DNA of 64,000 bases from Microbacterium sp. CH12i (GTDB taxonomy: Bacteria; Actinomycetota; Actinomycetes; Actinomycetales; Microbacteriaceae): positions 337,194 through 401,193 of the forward strand of contig NZ_JHET01000003.1 of the NCBI RefSeq assembly GCF_000685355.1, given 5' to 3'. A program made the position numbers and the translations under genes. Under the pieces are notes generated by a model. That model ran no database searches. It worked only from the letters and a program-made list of their open reading frames with translations, and was not told where the DNA came from. Below, one piece after another: positions 36,995 to 46,899 of this stretch. The stretch's first letter is position 1; the number at the start of each line of letters is the position of its first letter.

Positions 36995-37660
36995 ATGTGG
37001 AACGGCATTCGATGGGCGGCTCTCGGCGACGAGCTCGCAGCCTTCCTCCTTTCCGGATGCTGCGCCGGATGTGACCTGCCTGGCACCTTGCTCTGCAAGC
37101 GCTGTGGCGAAGCGCTGAGCGCGGTGCCGGTGCGCCGAGAGACACCGTCAGGGATGACGGTGGTGGCCGCTCTGACCTACGAAGGCGTGCCAGCACGATG
37201 CATCCGCCGGTTGAAAGAGGAGGGAGAGACGATGCTTGCCCGCCCGCTGGGAGCCGCGCTCGGCACCGCAATTGGCGACTTCTGGACCGGCGAGAAGCAG
37301 CCGTTGGTTGTTCCTGTTCCGACCAGTCGTGCGGCATTCCGACGACGCGGATACCGGGTGCCGGATCTGCTGATCGGTCGTGCGGCGTTTCCGGTCTGTC
37401 GGGTGCTGACGATGGCGCGGACGACCGCCGATCAGCGCGGCCTTGATATCGCCGATCGAAAGAGCAATGTGTCACGAAGCATGCGCGCGCGACACGCCCG
37501 GGAAGGCTGCGAGGCAGTTCTTGTTGATGATGTCATCACCACCGGTGTCACGCTCGACGAGGCGGCGCGCGCGCTGAATGATGTGGGAATTCAAGTGCTG
37601 GGCGCGGTCACGCTCGCTGCGACTCCACGTCATCGGCCATTCTCGGTAAATGCATCATGA
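36995..37660 (+). CDS. ComF-family phosphoribosyltransferase-like protein
   Basis: Protein of 221 aa. An N-terminal double zinc knuckle (GCCAGCDLPG...LLCKRCGEAL) is followed by a PRTase fold with the PRPP loop AVLVDDVITTGVTLDEAARAL. In competent bacteria ComFC aids DNA uptake; in actinobacteria the role is unresolved. It sits between lpqB and hpf as in mycobacteria. Confidence 0.92.
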   Translation: MWNGIRWAALGDELAAFLLSGCCAGCDLPGTLLCKRCGEALSAVPVRRETPSGMTVVAALTYEGVPARCIRRLKEEGETMLARPLGAALGTAIGDFWTGEKQPLVVPVPTSRAAFRRRGYRVPDLLIGRAAFPVCRVLTMARTTADQRGLDIADRKSNVSRSMRARHAREGCEAVLVDDVITTGVTLDEAARALNDVGIQVLGAVTLAATPRHRPFSVNAS

Positions 37661-37758
37661 ATGAATCGTGACATCCGAGGAAACGGGGACTACGGTGGGG
37701 GATCACAAGGCGACCACGGTCCGCCCTTGGCCGGGAGGACCGGGACAAGGAGGCAGCA

Positions 37759-38415
37759 ATGGAAACTAGCATCGTTGGCGTTGGGGTAGGGATTACCGAT
37801 CGCTTCCGAGACGTTGTCGAGGAGAAGCTCGCCAGGGTTCAACCGCTTGCTGCGAAGGCGCAGCGGCTGGACGTCAAGGTGACGCACCGCGCATATCGCG
37901 GCGGACGCGTTCCCGACGAGACAGTTGAGCTCACGCTTATCGGCAAGGGTCCCGTCGTTCGGGCCGAGGCCGTAGATGGCGACAAATTCGTCGCACTCGA
38001 CCTCGCAGTAGACAAGCTCTCCGAGCAGTTGCGTCGCGCGAAGGAGAAGCGCGTCGACGGACGCCAGCATCCTCGCGGAGCACACTTCGAGAAGGGGAGC
38101 GGCGCCATCGAAGGGATCGACGTCGAGCCCGCCTCCGTCGAAATTCTGCAGGCCGTCGCAACCGGCACAGTTCCAGTCCAGAACGATGAGGAAGAGGTCT
38201 ACTCGCCCGTCGTCATCCGCACCAAGAGCTTCGATGCGGAATGGATGTCAGTAGAAGAGGCGGTCGATCGTATGGAGCTCGTCGGCCACGACTTCTTCCT
38301 CTTCGTCGACGTCCGCACCGACCACCCCAGCGTCGTGTACCGCCGCAAGGGCTGGGACTACGGTGTGATCGCGCTCGAAACGCAGGCGCCGCCAGAGCAG
38401 GCGCTGGCGTCCTGA
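37759..38415 (+). CDS. hpf: Ribosome hibernation promoting factor, long form
   Basis: Protein of 218 aa. The N-terminal S30AE domain (METSIVGVGVGITDRFRDVVEEKL) binds the decoding centre, and a C-terminal dimerisation domain (SPVVIRTKSFDAEWMSVEEAVDRMELVGHDFFLF) forms 100S ribosomes. AAGGAGG precedes the ATG at the ideal distance. It is single-gene, closed by a strong UUCG terminator. Confidence 0.95.
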   Translation: METSIVGVGVGITDRFRDVVEEKLARVQPLAAKAQRLDVKVTHRAYRGGRVPDETVELTLIGKGPVVRAEAVDGDKFVALDLAVDKLSEQLRRAKEKRVDGRQHPRGAHFEKGSGAIEGIDVEPASVEILQAVATGTVPVQNDEEEVYSPVVIRTKSFDAEWMSVEEAVDRMELVGHDFFLFVDVRTDHPSVVYRRKGWDYGVIALETQAPPEQALAS

Positions 38416-38419
38416 CGTG

Positions 38420-38453
38420 AAAGTGGTCCGGCCCTTCGGGGCCGGGCCACTTT
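38420..38453 (+). terminator. Intrinsic terminator after hpf
   Basis: AAAGTGGTCCGGCCC (38420-38434), loop TTCG, GGGCCGGGCCACTTT (38439-38453), one G-T pair. It is followed by TTCTGTGT and has an exceptionally stable UUCG tetraloop. Confidence 0.9.
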
Positions 38454-38484
38454 TCTGTGTGGTTGCCGCACCCCGCTGGTCGTG

Positions 38485-39804
38485 TCAGTCGAAGATGCCG
38501 TCCAGGATGCTGCCAATGACGAGCCCGCCCATGATGCCGCCCATGATGTCGCCACCGCCGCTGCCGCGGCGTCCGCCACCCCATCCGTCGCCGCCCCAGC
38601 CTTGCTGCTGAGGACGTGCGGAGTCGATGTCTCGCTGCGCAAGCTGCAGCGCTTCGGCTGCGAGCTGTGCGACGCGGCGGGCACCAGTCAGCGCCTGCTC
38701 TCTGGTCGCTTCTGCGGCAATGAGCTCTGGGATGTCGATGCGAAGGCGCTCTGCCTCCGCGAGGCGCGTACGGGCGTCTGCGCCGATCCAGCCGCGGTGC
38801 CCCGAGATGAGTCCGCGTGCCACGCCGAGCTGACGGTCGGCGTCATCGAGGGAGTGCTGCACCTGGGCGACGCTCGGCAACGGATGCTGAGCACGGTACT
38901 CGGCCTTCATGATCGCATCGTCAAGCGCGCTGTTCGCGGTGCGCAGCTGATTCAGCTCGGCGAAGGGGTCGCCCCGAACGCCCGAGGGTGTCAGCGCTTC
39001 GAGGGCCTTCTCTAGCTCGGTGGTAGCGCTGGTGACAGCGGGCACCTTCGGTGCGGTGCGCGCCGCGATGATGTCTCCTCGCGAATCTGCGACAACCTCG
39101 GCGAGTGTCGATTCGGCACGCAGCGCTTCGATCTCAAAATCTTCGACCGCGTCGAGGAGAGCACCGACACGACGAATCGCCTCGGTCGCAGTCTCGAGTG
39201 CGAGATTCGCTTCTTCGTTCTGACGGGCAGCACGACGACGCTCTGAGACATCGGCACCGTGCACCGCGAACGAGATGAGCTGTTCGGCTTCGTCGGCGGA
39301 TGCCGAGATCTGGTGCATCGCCGAGTCGGCATAGCGTGCGGCGAGCCGTTCAATTGCTGCGCGGGTCTGGGGGAGCTGGGCGCTCAGCGCCTCGGCATCC
39401 GTCCGCACCTTCGCGATGACCTGCGGCGCCTGGCGGACGCGCGCAACCGACTCGGCAAGGCTGGCGGTCTTCTCATCGAGCAGGTCTTCCGCCCACTCGC
39501 ACAGCTGCACGATCCGGGCGTTGCGAGTGCGCAGCTCTTCGTCGGTGTCGGGGATCTCGTCGTGGTTGAGCTGATGCAACTGGAAGGCCTCGCGAAGATG
39601 CGTGCGCACGGCATCGAGAGCGGTCTTCAGATCTTTGGTAAGCGATACACCCAACTCTGCTTCGGCGAACGAGAGCTCGTCGGTAGCAGTGCGGATCCGC
39701 TCATCTGCTGCGACAAGCGATGTTTCAGCCTGGCGGGCGAGGCTGGCGTCCTGTACTGCTCGCTCTTCTTGTTCGCGCTTGCGCTTACCCCAGAATCCGG
39801 CCAT
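38485..39804 (-). CDS. Coiled-coil protein homologous to the C-terminal half of TPM-domain proteins
   Basis: Protein of 439 aa without signal or membrane segment. Nearly all of it is alpha-helical repeats with regularly spaced heptads (LARQAETSLVAADERIRTATDEL, TDAEALSAQLPQTRAAIERLAARY), as in the cytoplasmic tails of actinobacterial TPM phosphatase-domain proteins. The C-terminus is Gly-rich (GWGGDGWGGGRRGSGGGDIMGG) and ends hydrophobic. The TPM domain itself is absent. It follows padR with a 20-bp overlap, so it is probably controlled by the PadR regulator, like some PspA-type stress proteins. That comparison is inference. Confidence 0.7.
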   Translation of the reverse strand: MAGFWGKRKREQEERAVQDASLARQAETSLVAADERIRTATDELSFAEAELGVSLTKDLKTALDAVRTHLREAFQLHQLNHDEIPDTDEELRTRNARIVQLCEWAEDLLDEKTASLAESVARVRQAPQVIAKVRTDAEALSAQLPQTRAAIERLAARYADSAMHQISASADEAEQLISFAVHGADVSERRRAARQNEEANLALETATEAIRRVGALLDAVEDFEIEALRAESTLAEVVADSRGDIIAARTAPKVPAVTSATTELEKALEALTPSGVRGDPFAELNQLRTANSALDDAIMKAEYRAQHPLPSVAQVQHSLDDADRQLGVARGLISGHRGWIGADARTRLAEAERLRIDIPELIAAEATREQALTGARRVAQLAAEALQLAQRDIDSARPQQQGWGGDGWGGGRRGSGGGDIMGGIMGGLVIGSILDGIFD

Positions 39805-40432
39805 GAACCGATCCTACTTTCTCGTGCTGATCATCGGGCTGAGCATCCGCCCCTTTCGCCGGGCGGCCGCGCTTGGGCCGTTCAGTGGCGAGTTCGAGAG
39901 CCATCGCATGACGAGGATGCGAGGCGAGACGCTGTTCGGTGTGCTCTAACCAGTGGAGCTCGGCTTCGGCGGCGAAGATCATCGAGTCGAGGACCAGGGA
40001 GCGGGCAAGCGCTTCCGGTGTCTGGATCGAGTCGTCGGGAGAGGCATCTTTGAGAGCCTGCAGTTGACGTCGCGATTCATCACGCTGGGTCTGGATCACG
40101 GCTGCCACATCAACTCCGGGAAGTGTGGCTGCGACGGCCAGCTTGATCGCGACCTCATCGCGTGTTCCGCTGACCCGGTGCACGGGAGAGGTTAGCCAGG
40201 CGGCTGCGGCGATCGAGCCGGCATCCGTAATTTGCCAATAGACGTGCCCCTGCTGATCAGCGGCGCCGCGCGCCACCAGTCCGTCACGTTCGAGACGCTC
40301 GAGGGTGTTGTAGATCTGACCGACGTTCAGCGGCCATGTCGACCCGGTACGTCGGTCAAACTCATGGCGCAGCTGATATCCGTAGCACGGCCCCTGATCG
40401 AGGATGGCAAGCAGACTCTGACGAACGGACAC
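39785..40432 (-). CDS. PadR-family transcriptional regulator
   Basis: Protein of 215 aa. The N-terminal winged helix (SVRQSLLAILDQGPCYGYQL, then VGQIYNTLERLERDGLV) is followed by a helical PadR-type dimerisation domain and a basic Gly/Pro tail (RPKRGRPAKG). GTG 40432 has GGAGG five bases upstream; the longer frame to 40585 runs into the secA promoter region. The stop codon lies inside the following gene, so the regulator and the coiled-coil protein are co-translated. Confidence 0.9.
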   Translation of the reverse strand: MSVRQSLLAILDQGPCYGYQLRHEFDRRTGSTWPLNVGQIYNTLERLERDGLVARGAADQQGHVYWQITDAGSIAAAAWLTSPVHRVSGTRDEVAIKLAVAATLPGVDVAAVIQTQRDESRRQLQALKDASPDDSIQTPEALARSLVLDSMIFAAEAELHWLEHTEQRLASHPRHAMALELATERPKRGRPAKGADAQPDDQHEKVGSVHGRILG

Positions 40433-40601
40433 GGCGACCTCCTGAAGTGCTTTCCCAGCATATGCATACTCGGAAACTCCCACGAAGCGAGCGTATGGAG
40501 GCGACGCGCAGGTCACGGGCCGGTAACATAGCGAGGTATGCCCGGCACCGAAGCCCGATCTGGGTGGCTGGGAAATAACCCACAACAGGGAGATGACTTA
40601 A

Positions 40602-43439
40602 GTGGCGAATCCTCTTGAGAAGCTGCTGCGCGCAGGTGAAGGCCGCATCCTTCGCCGTCTGAATCAGGTCGTAAAGGCCGTCAACGCGCTCGAGGAGGAC
40701 TTCGAGAAGCTCACTGATGAAGAGCTTGCGAACGAAACCATTGAGCTGCGTGCGCGGTTTGAAAAAGGCGAGACGCTCGACCAACTGATGCCAGAGGCAT
40801 TCGCCGCCGTTCGCGCAGCAGCCAAGCGCACGCTAGGCATGCGCGCATACGACGTGCAGCTGATGGGCGGCGCGGCATTGCATTTCGGCAACATCGCCGA
40901 GATGAAGACCGGTGAGGGCAAGACCCTCGTGGCAACGTTCCCCGCATACCTCAATGCCATCGCAGGCAAGGGCGTGCACGTCATCACGGTCAACGACTTC
41001 CTGGCGTCGTATCAGGCTGAGCTCATGGGCCGCGTGTTCCGTGCACTCGGCATGACCACCGGAATCATCGTCTCCGGGCAGACCCCGGCGGTGCGGCGCG
41101 AACAATATGGCGCCGACATCACTTACGGAACGAACAATGAGTTCGGCTTCGACTACCTTCGCGACAACATGGCTTGGCGCGAAGAAGACCTCGTACAGCG
41201 GGAGCACTTCTATGCGATCGTCGACGAGGTTGACTCCATCCTCATCGATGAGGCGCGCACACCGCTGATCATCTCCGGTCCGTCGTCGGGCGAAGCCAAC
41301 CGCTGGTTCACTGAGTTCGCGAAGATCGCACGCACTCTTGAGCCCGAGGTCGACTACGAGGTCGACGAGAAGAAGCGCACCATCGGTGTGCTTGAGCCCG
41401 GCATCGAAAAGGTCGAAGATTACCTCGGTATCGACAACCTCTACGAGTCGGTCAACACCCCGCTGATCTCGTTCCTCAACAACTCGATCAAGGCGCTCGC
41501 GCTGTTCAAGAAGAACACCGACTACGTCGTCATGAACGACGAGGTCATGATCGTCGATGAGCACACCGGCCGAATTCTGGTCGGACGCCGATACAACGAA
41601 GGCATCCACCAGGCCATCGAGGCCAAAGAAGCAGTGCCGGTCAAAGCTGAGAACCAGACTCTCGCCACGGTCACCCTGCAGAACTACTTCCGTCTCTACG
41701 AAAAGCTCGCCGGCATGACCGGTACGGCCGAGACCGAGGCCGCTGAGTTCATGTCGACCTACAAGCTCGGCGTTGTGCAGATCCCCACGAACAAGCCGAT
41801 GATCCGCAAGGACAAGGCCGACCTCGTCTACAAGAACGAGACTGTGAAGTTCGAGCAGGTCGTGGAAGACATCGCTAAGCGCCACGAATCCGGACAGCCT
41901 GTTCTCGTTGGAACGGTCAGCGTCGAAAAGAGCGAGTACCTCTCGCGTCTGCTCGCGAAGAAGGGCGTCAAGCACGAGGTCCTCAACGCGAAGAACCACG
42001 CGCGTGAGGCGGAGATCGTCGCGCGTGCAGGGCGTCTTGGCGCTGTCACCGTTGCCACCAACATGGCCGGTCGAGGCACCGACATCATGCTCGGTGGGAA
42101 CGCCGAATTCCTCGCAGTGCAAGAGCTGAAGTCCAAGGGGCTTGACCCGGCAGAGACTCCAGAAGAGTACGAGTTGGCCTGGGACGAGTCGTACGAGGCC
42201 ATGAAGGCTGTCGTCGCCGAAGAGAGCACCAAGGTCATCGAAGCCGGTGGGCTCTACGTCCTCGGCACCGAGCGCCACGAGTCTCGCCGTATCGACAACC
42301 AGCTGCGTGGTCGATCCGGACGTCAGGGCGACCCGGGAGAGAGTCGCTTCTACCTCAGCCTCACCGACGACCTGATGCGTCTGTTCCAGTCGGGTGCGGC
42401 CGAAGCGATCCTCGCGCGGACAAACTTCCCGGACGACGTGCCGATCGAGTCTGGTCTGGTGTCCCGCGCCATCCGCAGTGCGCAGTCACAGGTTGAGTCG
42501 CGAAACGCCGAGATGCGCAAGAACGTCCTCAAGTACGACGATGTTCTGAACCGTCAGCGGGAAGCGATTTACGCCGACCGCCGTCACATTCTGCAGGGTG
42601 ATGACATCGCTGACCGCGTGCAGCATTTCATCGAGGATGCCATCACCGACGTTGTCGCTGATCACACCGGCTCTGGGCACAACGAGAGCTGGGACTTCGA
42701 CGCACTCTGGACCGAGCTGAAGACGCTGTACCCGGTGGGTGTCACGATCGACGAGGTCGTTGCCGAAGCAGGCGGACGCAAGGGCGGGATCGACGCTGAC
42801 GGGCTGAGTCGTGAGTTGCTCTCCGATGCGAAGATCGCCTACGAGACCCGCGAAGAGGCACTCGGCGAAACCGCGACTCGTGAGTTGGAGCGCCGCGTGG
42901 TGCTGCAGGTGCTCGACCGTCGCTGGCGTGACCACCTCTACGAGATGGACTATCTGAAGGACGGCATTGGTCTTCGTGCCATGGCGCAGCGCGATCCGCT
43001 GATCGAGTATCAGCGTGAGGGTTTCGCGATGTTCCAGTCGATGATGGGTCAGATCAAGGAAGAGTCGGTCGGCTACCTCTACAACCTCGAGGTCGAGGTG
43101 CGCCGGGCAGGTGACTCCGAGGTTACTGAAGTCGAAGCCAAGGGACTCGCCAGCGGTGCAGGCGACCAGCGCTTGGAGTACTCCGCTCCGAACGACTCTG
43201 GCGATGTTGAAGTGCGCAACGATCGAGGCCAGGTACAGCAGTCGGCGACCGATCGTCTTCAGGCTGCAGCCGCAGCTGCCGCGGCATCAGAGCCTGAAGC
43301 GCCTGCTGCGCCTGTTTCGCCACAGGGCGGGGGAGCGCGGGGCGCGTTCGGTCAGCGTACCGACGGTGCCACTGGCGGAGCGCAGCCGCCGCAGAACCGC
43401 GAGGAGCGACGGGCCGCAGGCAAGAAGAAGAAAAAGTGA
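40602..43439 (+). CDS. secA: Preprotein translocase ATPase SecA
   Basis: Motor ATPase of the Sec pathway (945 aa) on the inner face of the membrane. Walker A is MKTGEGKTL (about residues 101-109), [12 protein letters not shown] is motif II, the preprotein cross-linking domain follows, then [11 protein letters not shown] and [10 protein letters not shown] of NBD2. The scaffold and wing domains run to about 840. The tail is Ala/Pro/Gly-rich and ends in a Lys run; the zinc-binding SecA tail is lacking. Start GTG 40602 has GGAGATGA upstream. Confidence 0.98.
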   Translation: MANPLEKLLRAGEGRILRRLNQVVKAVNALEEDFEKLTDEELANETIELRARFEKGETLDQLMPEAFAAVRAAAKRTLGMRAYDVQLMGGAALHFGNIAEMKTGEGKTLVATFPAYLNAIAGKGVHVITVNDFLASYQAELMGRVFRALGMTTGIIVSGQTPAVRREQYGADITYGTNNEFGFDYLRDNMAWREEDLVQREHFYAIVDEVDSILIDEARTPLIISGPSSGEANRWFTEFAKIARTLEPEVDYEVDEKKRTIGVLEPGIEKVEDYLGIDNLYESVNTPLISFLNNSIKALALFKKNTDYVVMNDEVMIVDEHTGRILVGRRYNEGIHQAIEAKEAVPVKAENQTLATVTLQNYFRLYEKLAGMTGTAETEAAEFMSTYKLGVVQIPTNKPMIRKDKADLVYKNETVKFEQVVEDIAKRHESGQPVLVGTVSVEKSEYLSRLLAKKGVKHEVLNAKNHAREAEIVARAGRLGAVTVATNMAGRGTDIMLGGNAEFLAVQELKSKGLDPAETPEEYELAWDESYEAMKAVVAEESTKVIEAGGLYVLGTERHESRRIDNQLRGRSGRQGDPGESRFYLSLTDDLMRLFQSGAAEAILARTNFPDDVPIESGLVSRAIRSAQSQVESRNAEMRKNVLKYDDVLNRQREAIYADRRHILQGDDIADRVQHFIEDAITDVVADHTGSGHNESWDFDALWTELKTLYPVGVTIDEVVAEAGGRKGGIDADGLSRELLSDAKIAYETREEALGETATRELERRVVLQVLDRRWRDHLYEMDYLKDGIGLRAMAQRDPLIEYQREGFAMFQSMMGQIKEESVGYLYNLEVEVRRAGDSEVTEVEAKGLASGAGDQRLEYSAPNDSGDVEVRNDRGQVQQSATDRLQAAAAAAAASEPEAPAAPVSPQGGGARGAFGQRTDGATGGAQPPQNREERRAAGKKKKK

Positions 43440-43490
43440 CAGCGGTCTGAGGCGATCCGAGTACCCGACGCGAGCCGGTAGGCTTCCTCA

Positions 43491-44717
43491 ATGACCCCTT
43501 CGCGCCACTTCGACCAGTCGTCGAAGCTTAAGAACGTCCTGTACGAGATTCGCGGCAAAGCGCTCGTTGAGGCGGCGCGGCTCGAGGCCGAGGGTCACAA
43601 CATCCTCAAGCTCAACACCGGCAACCCGGCGATCTTCGGTTTCGAGGCTCCGCATCAGATCGTGCACGACATGCTCGCTGCCCTCCCCACAGCGCACGGC
43701 TACAGCGACAGCCGGGGGATAATCTCCGCGCGCCGTGCTGTGGTGAGCCGATATGAGCAGATTGATGGATTCCCCAAGTTCGGTCCAGACGACGTCTACC
43801 TTGGCAACGGTGTCTCTGAGCTGATCACGATGACGATGCAGGCTCTCCTCGACGAAGGAGACGAGGTGCTGATTCCTGCGCCTGACTACCCGTTGTGGAC
43901 GGCGATGACCAGCCTCGCTGGAGGCACTCCGGTGCACTACCTGTGCGACGAACAGAACGGGTGGGAACCCGATCTGGAAGACATCCGAGCCAAGGTCACG
44001 CCGAAAACCAAGGCGATCGTCATCATCAACCCGAATAACCCAACCGGTGCGGTCTATTCGCGTGAGGTGCTGCAAGGTCTCGTGCAGATTGCGCGCGAGA
44101 ACGAACTGCTGATCCTCTCCGACGAGATCTACGACCGGATTCTCTTCGATGACGCCGTGCACATCCCTACGGCTACTCTCGCGCCCGATCTGCTGTGTCT
44201 GACCTTCAACGGTCTCTCCAAGACCTACCGGGTGGCGGGCTTCCGCTCTGGTTGGCTGGTCATCACGGGGCCGCAGAAGCACGCGACGGGTTTCCTTGAG
44301 GGCATCACTTTGCTCGCATCGACGCGGCTCTGCCCCAACGTCCCCGCTCAGCACGCTGTTCAGGCAGCACTCGGGGGCGTGCAGTCCATCGGCAGCTTGA
44401 TCGCGCCGACGGGTCGCCTGCATCAGCAACGCGACGTCGCTTGGGAAGGACTAGAGTCGATTCCAGGAGTCTCATGCGTCAAGCCGCAGGGCGCGCTCTA
44501 TGCGTTCCCCCGTCTGGACCCGAACGTCCACGAGATTCATGATGATGCGAAGTTCGTCTACGACCTGCTTGTCAGCGAGCACATATTGCTCGTGCAGGGC
44601 ACCGGTTTCAACTGGCCCACTCCGGATCACTTCCGCGTGGTGACGCTGCCGGAACCGCGCGTGCTCGGCGAGGCCATCGAACGACTCGGGAACTTCCTCG
44701 CCGACTACCGGCAGTGA
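43491..44717 (+). CDS. PLP-dependent aminotransferase, alanine-type (AlaA-like)
   Basis: Fold-type I class I/II aminotransferase (408 aa). SKLKNVLYEIRG opens the protein as in alanine aminotransferases, GNGVSELITMTMQALLDEGDEVL is the cofactor phosphate region, NPNNPTGAVY is conserved, and the PLP lysine is in NGLSKTYRVAGFRSGW. It likely interconverts pyruvate and alanine with glutamate. TAGGCT (43479-43484) ends 6 bp before the ATG, so it is probably leaderless. The 3' end overlaps the convergent cpaE-like frame by 110 bp. Confidence 0.9.
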   Translation: MTPSRHFDQSSKLKNVLYEIRGKALVEAARLEAEGHNILKLNTGNPAIFGFEAPHQIVHDMLAALPTAHGYSDSRGIISARRAVVSRYEQIDGFPKFGPDDVYLGNGVSELITMTMQALLDEGDEVLIPAPDYPLWTAMTSLAGGTPVHYLCDEQNGWEPDLEDIRAKVTPKTKAIVIINPNNPTGAVYSREVLQGLVQIARENELLILSDEIYDRILFDDAVHIPTATLAPDLLCLTFNGLSKTYRVAGFRSGWLVITGPQKHATGFLEGITLLASTRLCPNVPAQHAVQAALGGVQSIGSLIAPTGRLHQQRDVAWEGLESIPGVSCVKPQGALYAFPRLDPNVHEIHDDAKFVYDLLVSEHILLVQGTGFNWPTPDHFRVVTLPEPRVLGEAIERLGNFLADYRQ

Positions 44718-45896
44718 TCGCGGACCCGTGCGACTTCGCCGGCTCGAGGTGCTCGGAGAGTCGGCGCACGGCTGCGACCAGCGCGGAACGCGGGGTGACA
44801 TCGGCCATCGGGCGGGCGTGCAGCAGCGCGGCATCCGCCGCCCGCTGATCGAAGGGTAAGAAGGTGACGTCGGTGATGCCAGCGAAGCGTTCCAGGGCTC
44901 GTCGCACCTGTCCGCGCGCGTCGATTCCCAACGGGCCAGGTCGCAGCTGATTCGCGACCACAGCGATGTGTGCAGTCGGTCCGATCAGTCCGCGCAGTTC
45001 CGCATGGTCCCGGAGGAATCGCGAGATCGATAGGGGATCGGCCGCAGTGACAGCCACCACGATGTCGGCTTCCCTCAGCACAGTGGTCGTTGCGGCATGG
45101 CGTCTAGGACCTGCCAGATCGTCGGAGACCTCCTCATCGGCATCGAACGCCGCCGAGACGTCGACGATGGTGTCCTGCACCCAATCTCGGCAGAGCCGTA
45201 GGGTGGCACCCAGTCGTGCCGCAGAGAGTTCCGCCCAGCGGGACGGGCGGTTGAGGCCCCCGAGTACCTCGAGGCTGCCCGCGCTCGTCTCCACTCGGGT
45301 GGCGAGACGGCTGAGTTCTGCGGCATCTAAGCCACCGAGGTCGGCACGTCGACAGGCGGCAGCGATTCCGGGGGCGTCGTCGCCGAGCCCGAGCAGCAGG
45401 GCAAGCGCAGGTGCGACGGTATCGGCATCAACCAGTGCGCAGCTCTGACCGGAGCGCGTGAGTTCGACGGCGAGTTGGATCGCGACTGTAGACCGGCCCG
45501 GAGCGCCGTGCGGACCCCACACCGCAATGATCCGACGTCGCGTCGGGACGTCAACCGGTGCGGCAGTGCGCGGCGTCTCGTCGCTGAGTGCATCGGCGAT
45601 GCGCCAGGATTCGGTGTCCTCTGGGAGTGCCTCTGGCAAGCCATAGCGACCGAGCAATCGAGAATCACCGCTGCCGAGTGTGACGATTCGTACGCCCGCC
45701 CGGTCACATGCGGCCACCAGATCGCTCGAGAGTGCCGCTCTCGTGGCCGGAAGGATCACGCATCCGCGTTGATGAGAACGTCATCGGTGAGTGCCGAAGG
45801 CGCCACAATGCCGACGATTCTGATACCGTCGCGCTCGAGTGAGGTGCGGAGCATCGATGCCCTGGGCTCGGCGAGGGCGATCAGCGCTGATGTCAT
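44608..45896 (-). CDS. CpaE/ParA-like P-loop ATPase, frameshifted after about 46 residues
   Basis: The first frame gives MTSALIALAEPRASMLR to VLINADA. The second, from 45759, gives VILPATRAALSSDLV, then the deviant Walker A WGPHGAPGRST, CALVDADTVAPALALLLG and the switch region IVDVSAAFDADEEV. One base is missing around 45759-45764. The fold is that of CpaE/Ssd/MinD proteins linked to pilus assembly or septum control. ATG 45896 overlaps the SAF stop (ATGA) if that gene is also repaired. The C-terminus overlaps the aminotransferase by 110 bp; another frame stops at 44705 with only a 13-bp overlap, so a further missing base near 44710-44760 is possible. Confidence 0.75.
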
Positions 45897-46512
45897 GAAC
45901 CCGCCCCGGTTGGCACGACGGACAGTGCAGCGCCGCTGGTGATTGCGGCGAGAACGTCGGCGACGTCGGCTCTGTCGATCACCAGTCTAACGCTGCGCTG
46001 CGCTGCGCGAGAACTCCGTCGACCTCGGGAATCGAGGCGACAACCACGTCGGCCGCGAGGATCCGCGGGGCGTCGAATCCGTCCCCGTCAGCAAGCGGCG
46101 GTGAGAACCAGAGCTCGACCGCCGTTCCCACGGCGACGCTCGCTGGGATGCCGACACTGCTCTCGACCACGATGCTGGTGGTGCGGCTGCTCTGTGCGTC
46201 CGCGGTGGCGGCAACCGGAATCAGCTCGCCGTCTGCGAGAGTGCGCGCGGCGATCATTCCGGGCGCTAAGTCTTGTGGGGCAAGATACCCATCGACGACG
46301 GTGCCGAGGCTCACCTCGACGACGCGGAAGTCGTCCGACACCAGCGCCTCACCCTGCGCGATCGTGCGATCTGCCTGCAGCACGGGTGTCGTCTGACGTG
46401 CGGAGGACACGATGAGCCAGACCCCGACGATCGAGAGGATCACCAGAGCAACGCCGATCAGGAACCGGATGTCGCCCCAGAAAGCACGCCGGGCACGAGG
46501 TGGGTTCGTCAT
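45893..46512 (-). CDS. SAF-domain membrane protein (CpaB/FlgA-like), apparent frameshift near C-terminus
   Basis: An N-terminal helix (about residues 17-39) is followed by an extracytoplasmic SAF domain (TPVLQADRTIAQGEALVSDDFRVVEVSLG...GMIAARTLADGELIPV) as in CpaB/RcpC, which bind pilus secretin or glycan. As written the frame ends at 45979 (AALDW). One base added near 46000 instead gives VRLVIDRADVADVLAAI and TGAGS, ending in a TGA that overlaps the ATG of the ATPase. That restored overlap supports the repair. Only SAF and CpaE-like members of a Tad-like set are present here. Confidence 0.72.
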
Positions 46513-46610
46513 GCTCACATCGTCACAGACTCACCGGATTCGAGTCGAAAGTTATCCACAGGCTGCGTCAGGAGTGCGCATATATGCCCCGGGCAGGGGA
46601 GAATGAGGGT

Positions 46611-46886
46611 ATGGCCGATTCGCCCTCATCTGCTCCTCGCTTCCTCGCGCCAGCGCAGGTTGCCGAGCTGCTCAGCATCGAGGTAGACGAGGTGATCGCT
46701 CTCGTCACGGCCGGTCGCCTGCGCGGCGCCCAGCTCGGCACGCCCGCGCGGTGGCGCGTGGCTGAAGACAGCATTTCCGAGTACCTCGCCGAGCAGACAG
46801 AAGAGGCGCGGCGGATGGCGCTGTGGCGCCAGGCGGATGCGGCGAGCTTCCCCGAAGTGTGGGGAACGCAGCGCCCGACTCGCTAG
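46611..46886 (+). CDS. Excisionase-type helix-turn-helix DNA-binding protein (BldC-like)
   Basis: Protein of 91 aa with a MerR/excisionase HTH: FLAPAQVAELLSIEVDEVIALV, then GRLRGAQLGTPARWRVAEDSISEYLAEQ. It is transcribed divergently from the SAF-cpaE pair over 98 bp, so it may regulate them, but no operator is evident. ATG 46611 is preceded by a GAGAAT hexamer 6 bp away. Upstream in-frame codons to 46500 read across the SAF start and are rejected. Confidence 0.85.
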   Translation: MADSPSSAPRFLAPAQVAELLSIEVDEVIALVTAGRLRGAQLGTPARWRVAEDSISEYLAEQTEEARRMALWRQADAASFPEVWGTQRPTR

Positions 46887-46899
46887 ATCACCGCATCTC

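Noticed and set aside
40833..42278. 481-codon open frame on the minus strand
   Set aside because: It is antisense to secA; its sequence shows no domain, and secA is fully supported.
46540..46570. DnaA box or origin element (TTATCCACAG)
   Set aside because: A single occurrence with no AT-rich unwinding region, dnaA or dnaN nearby.
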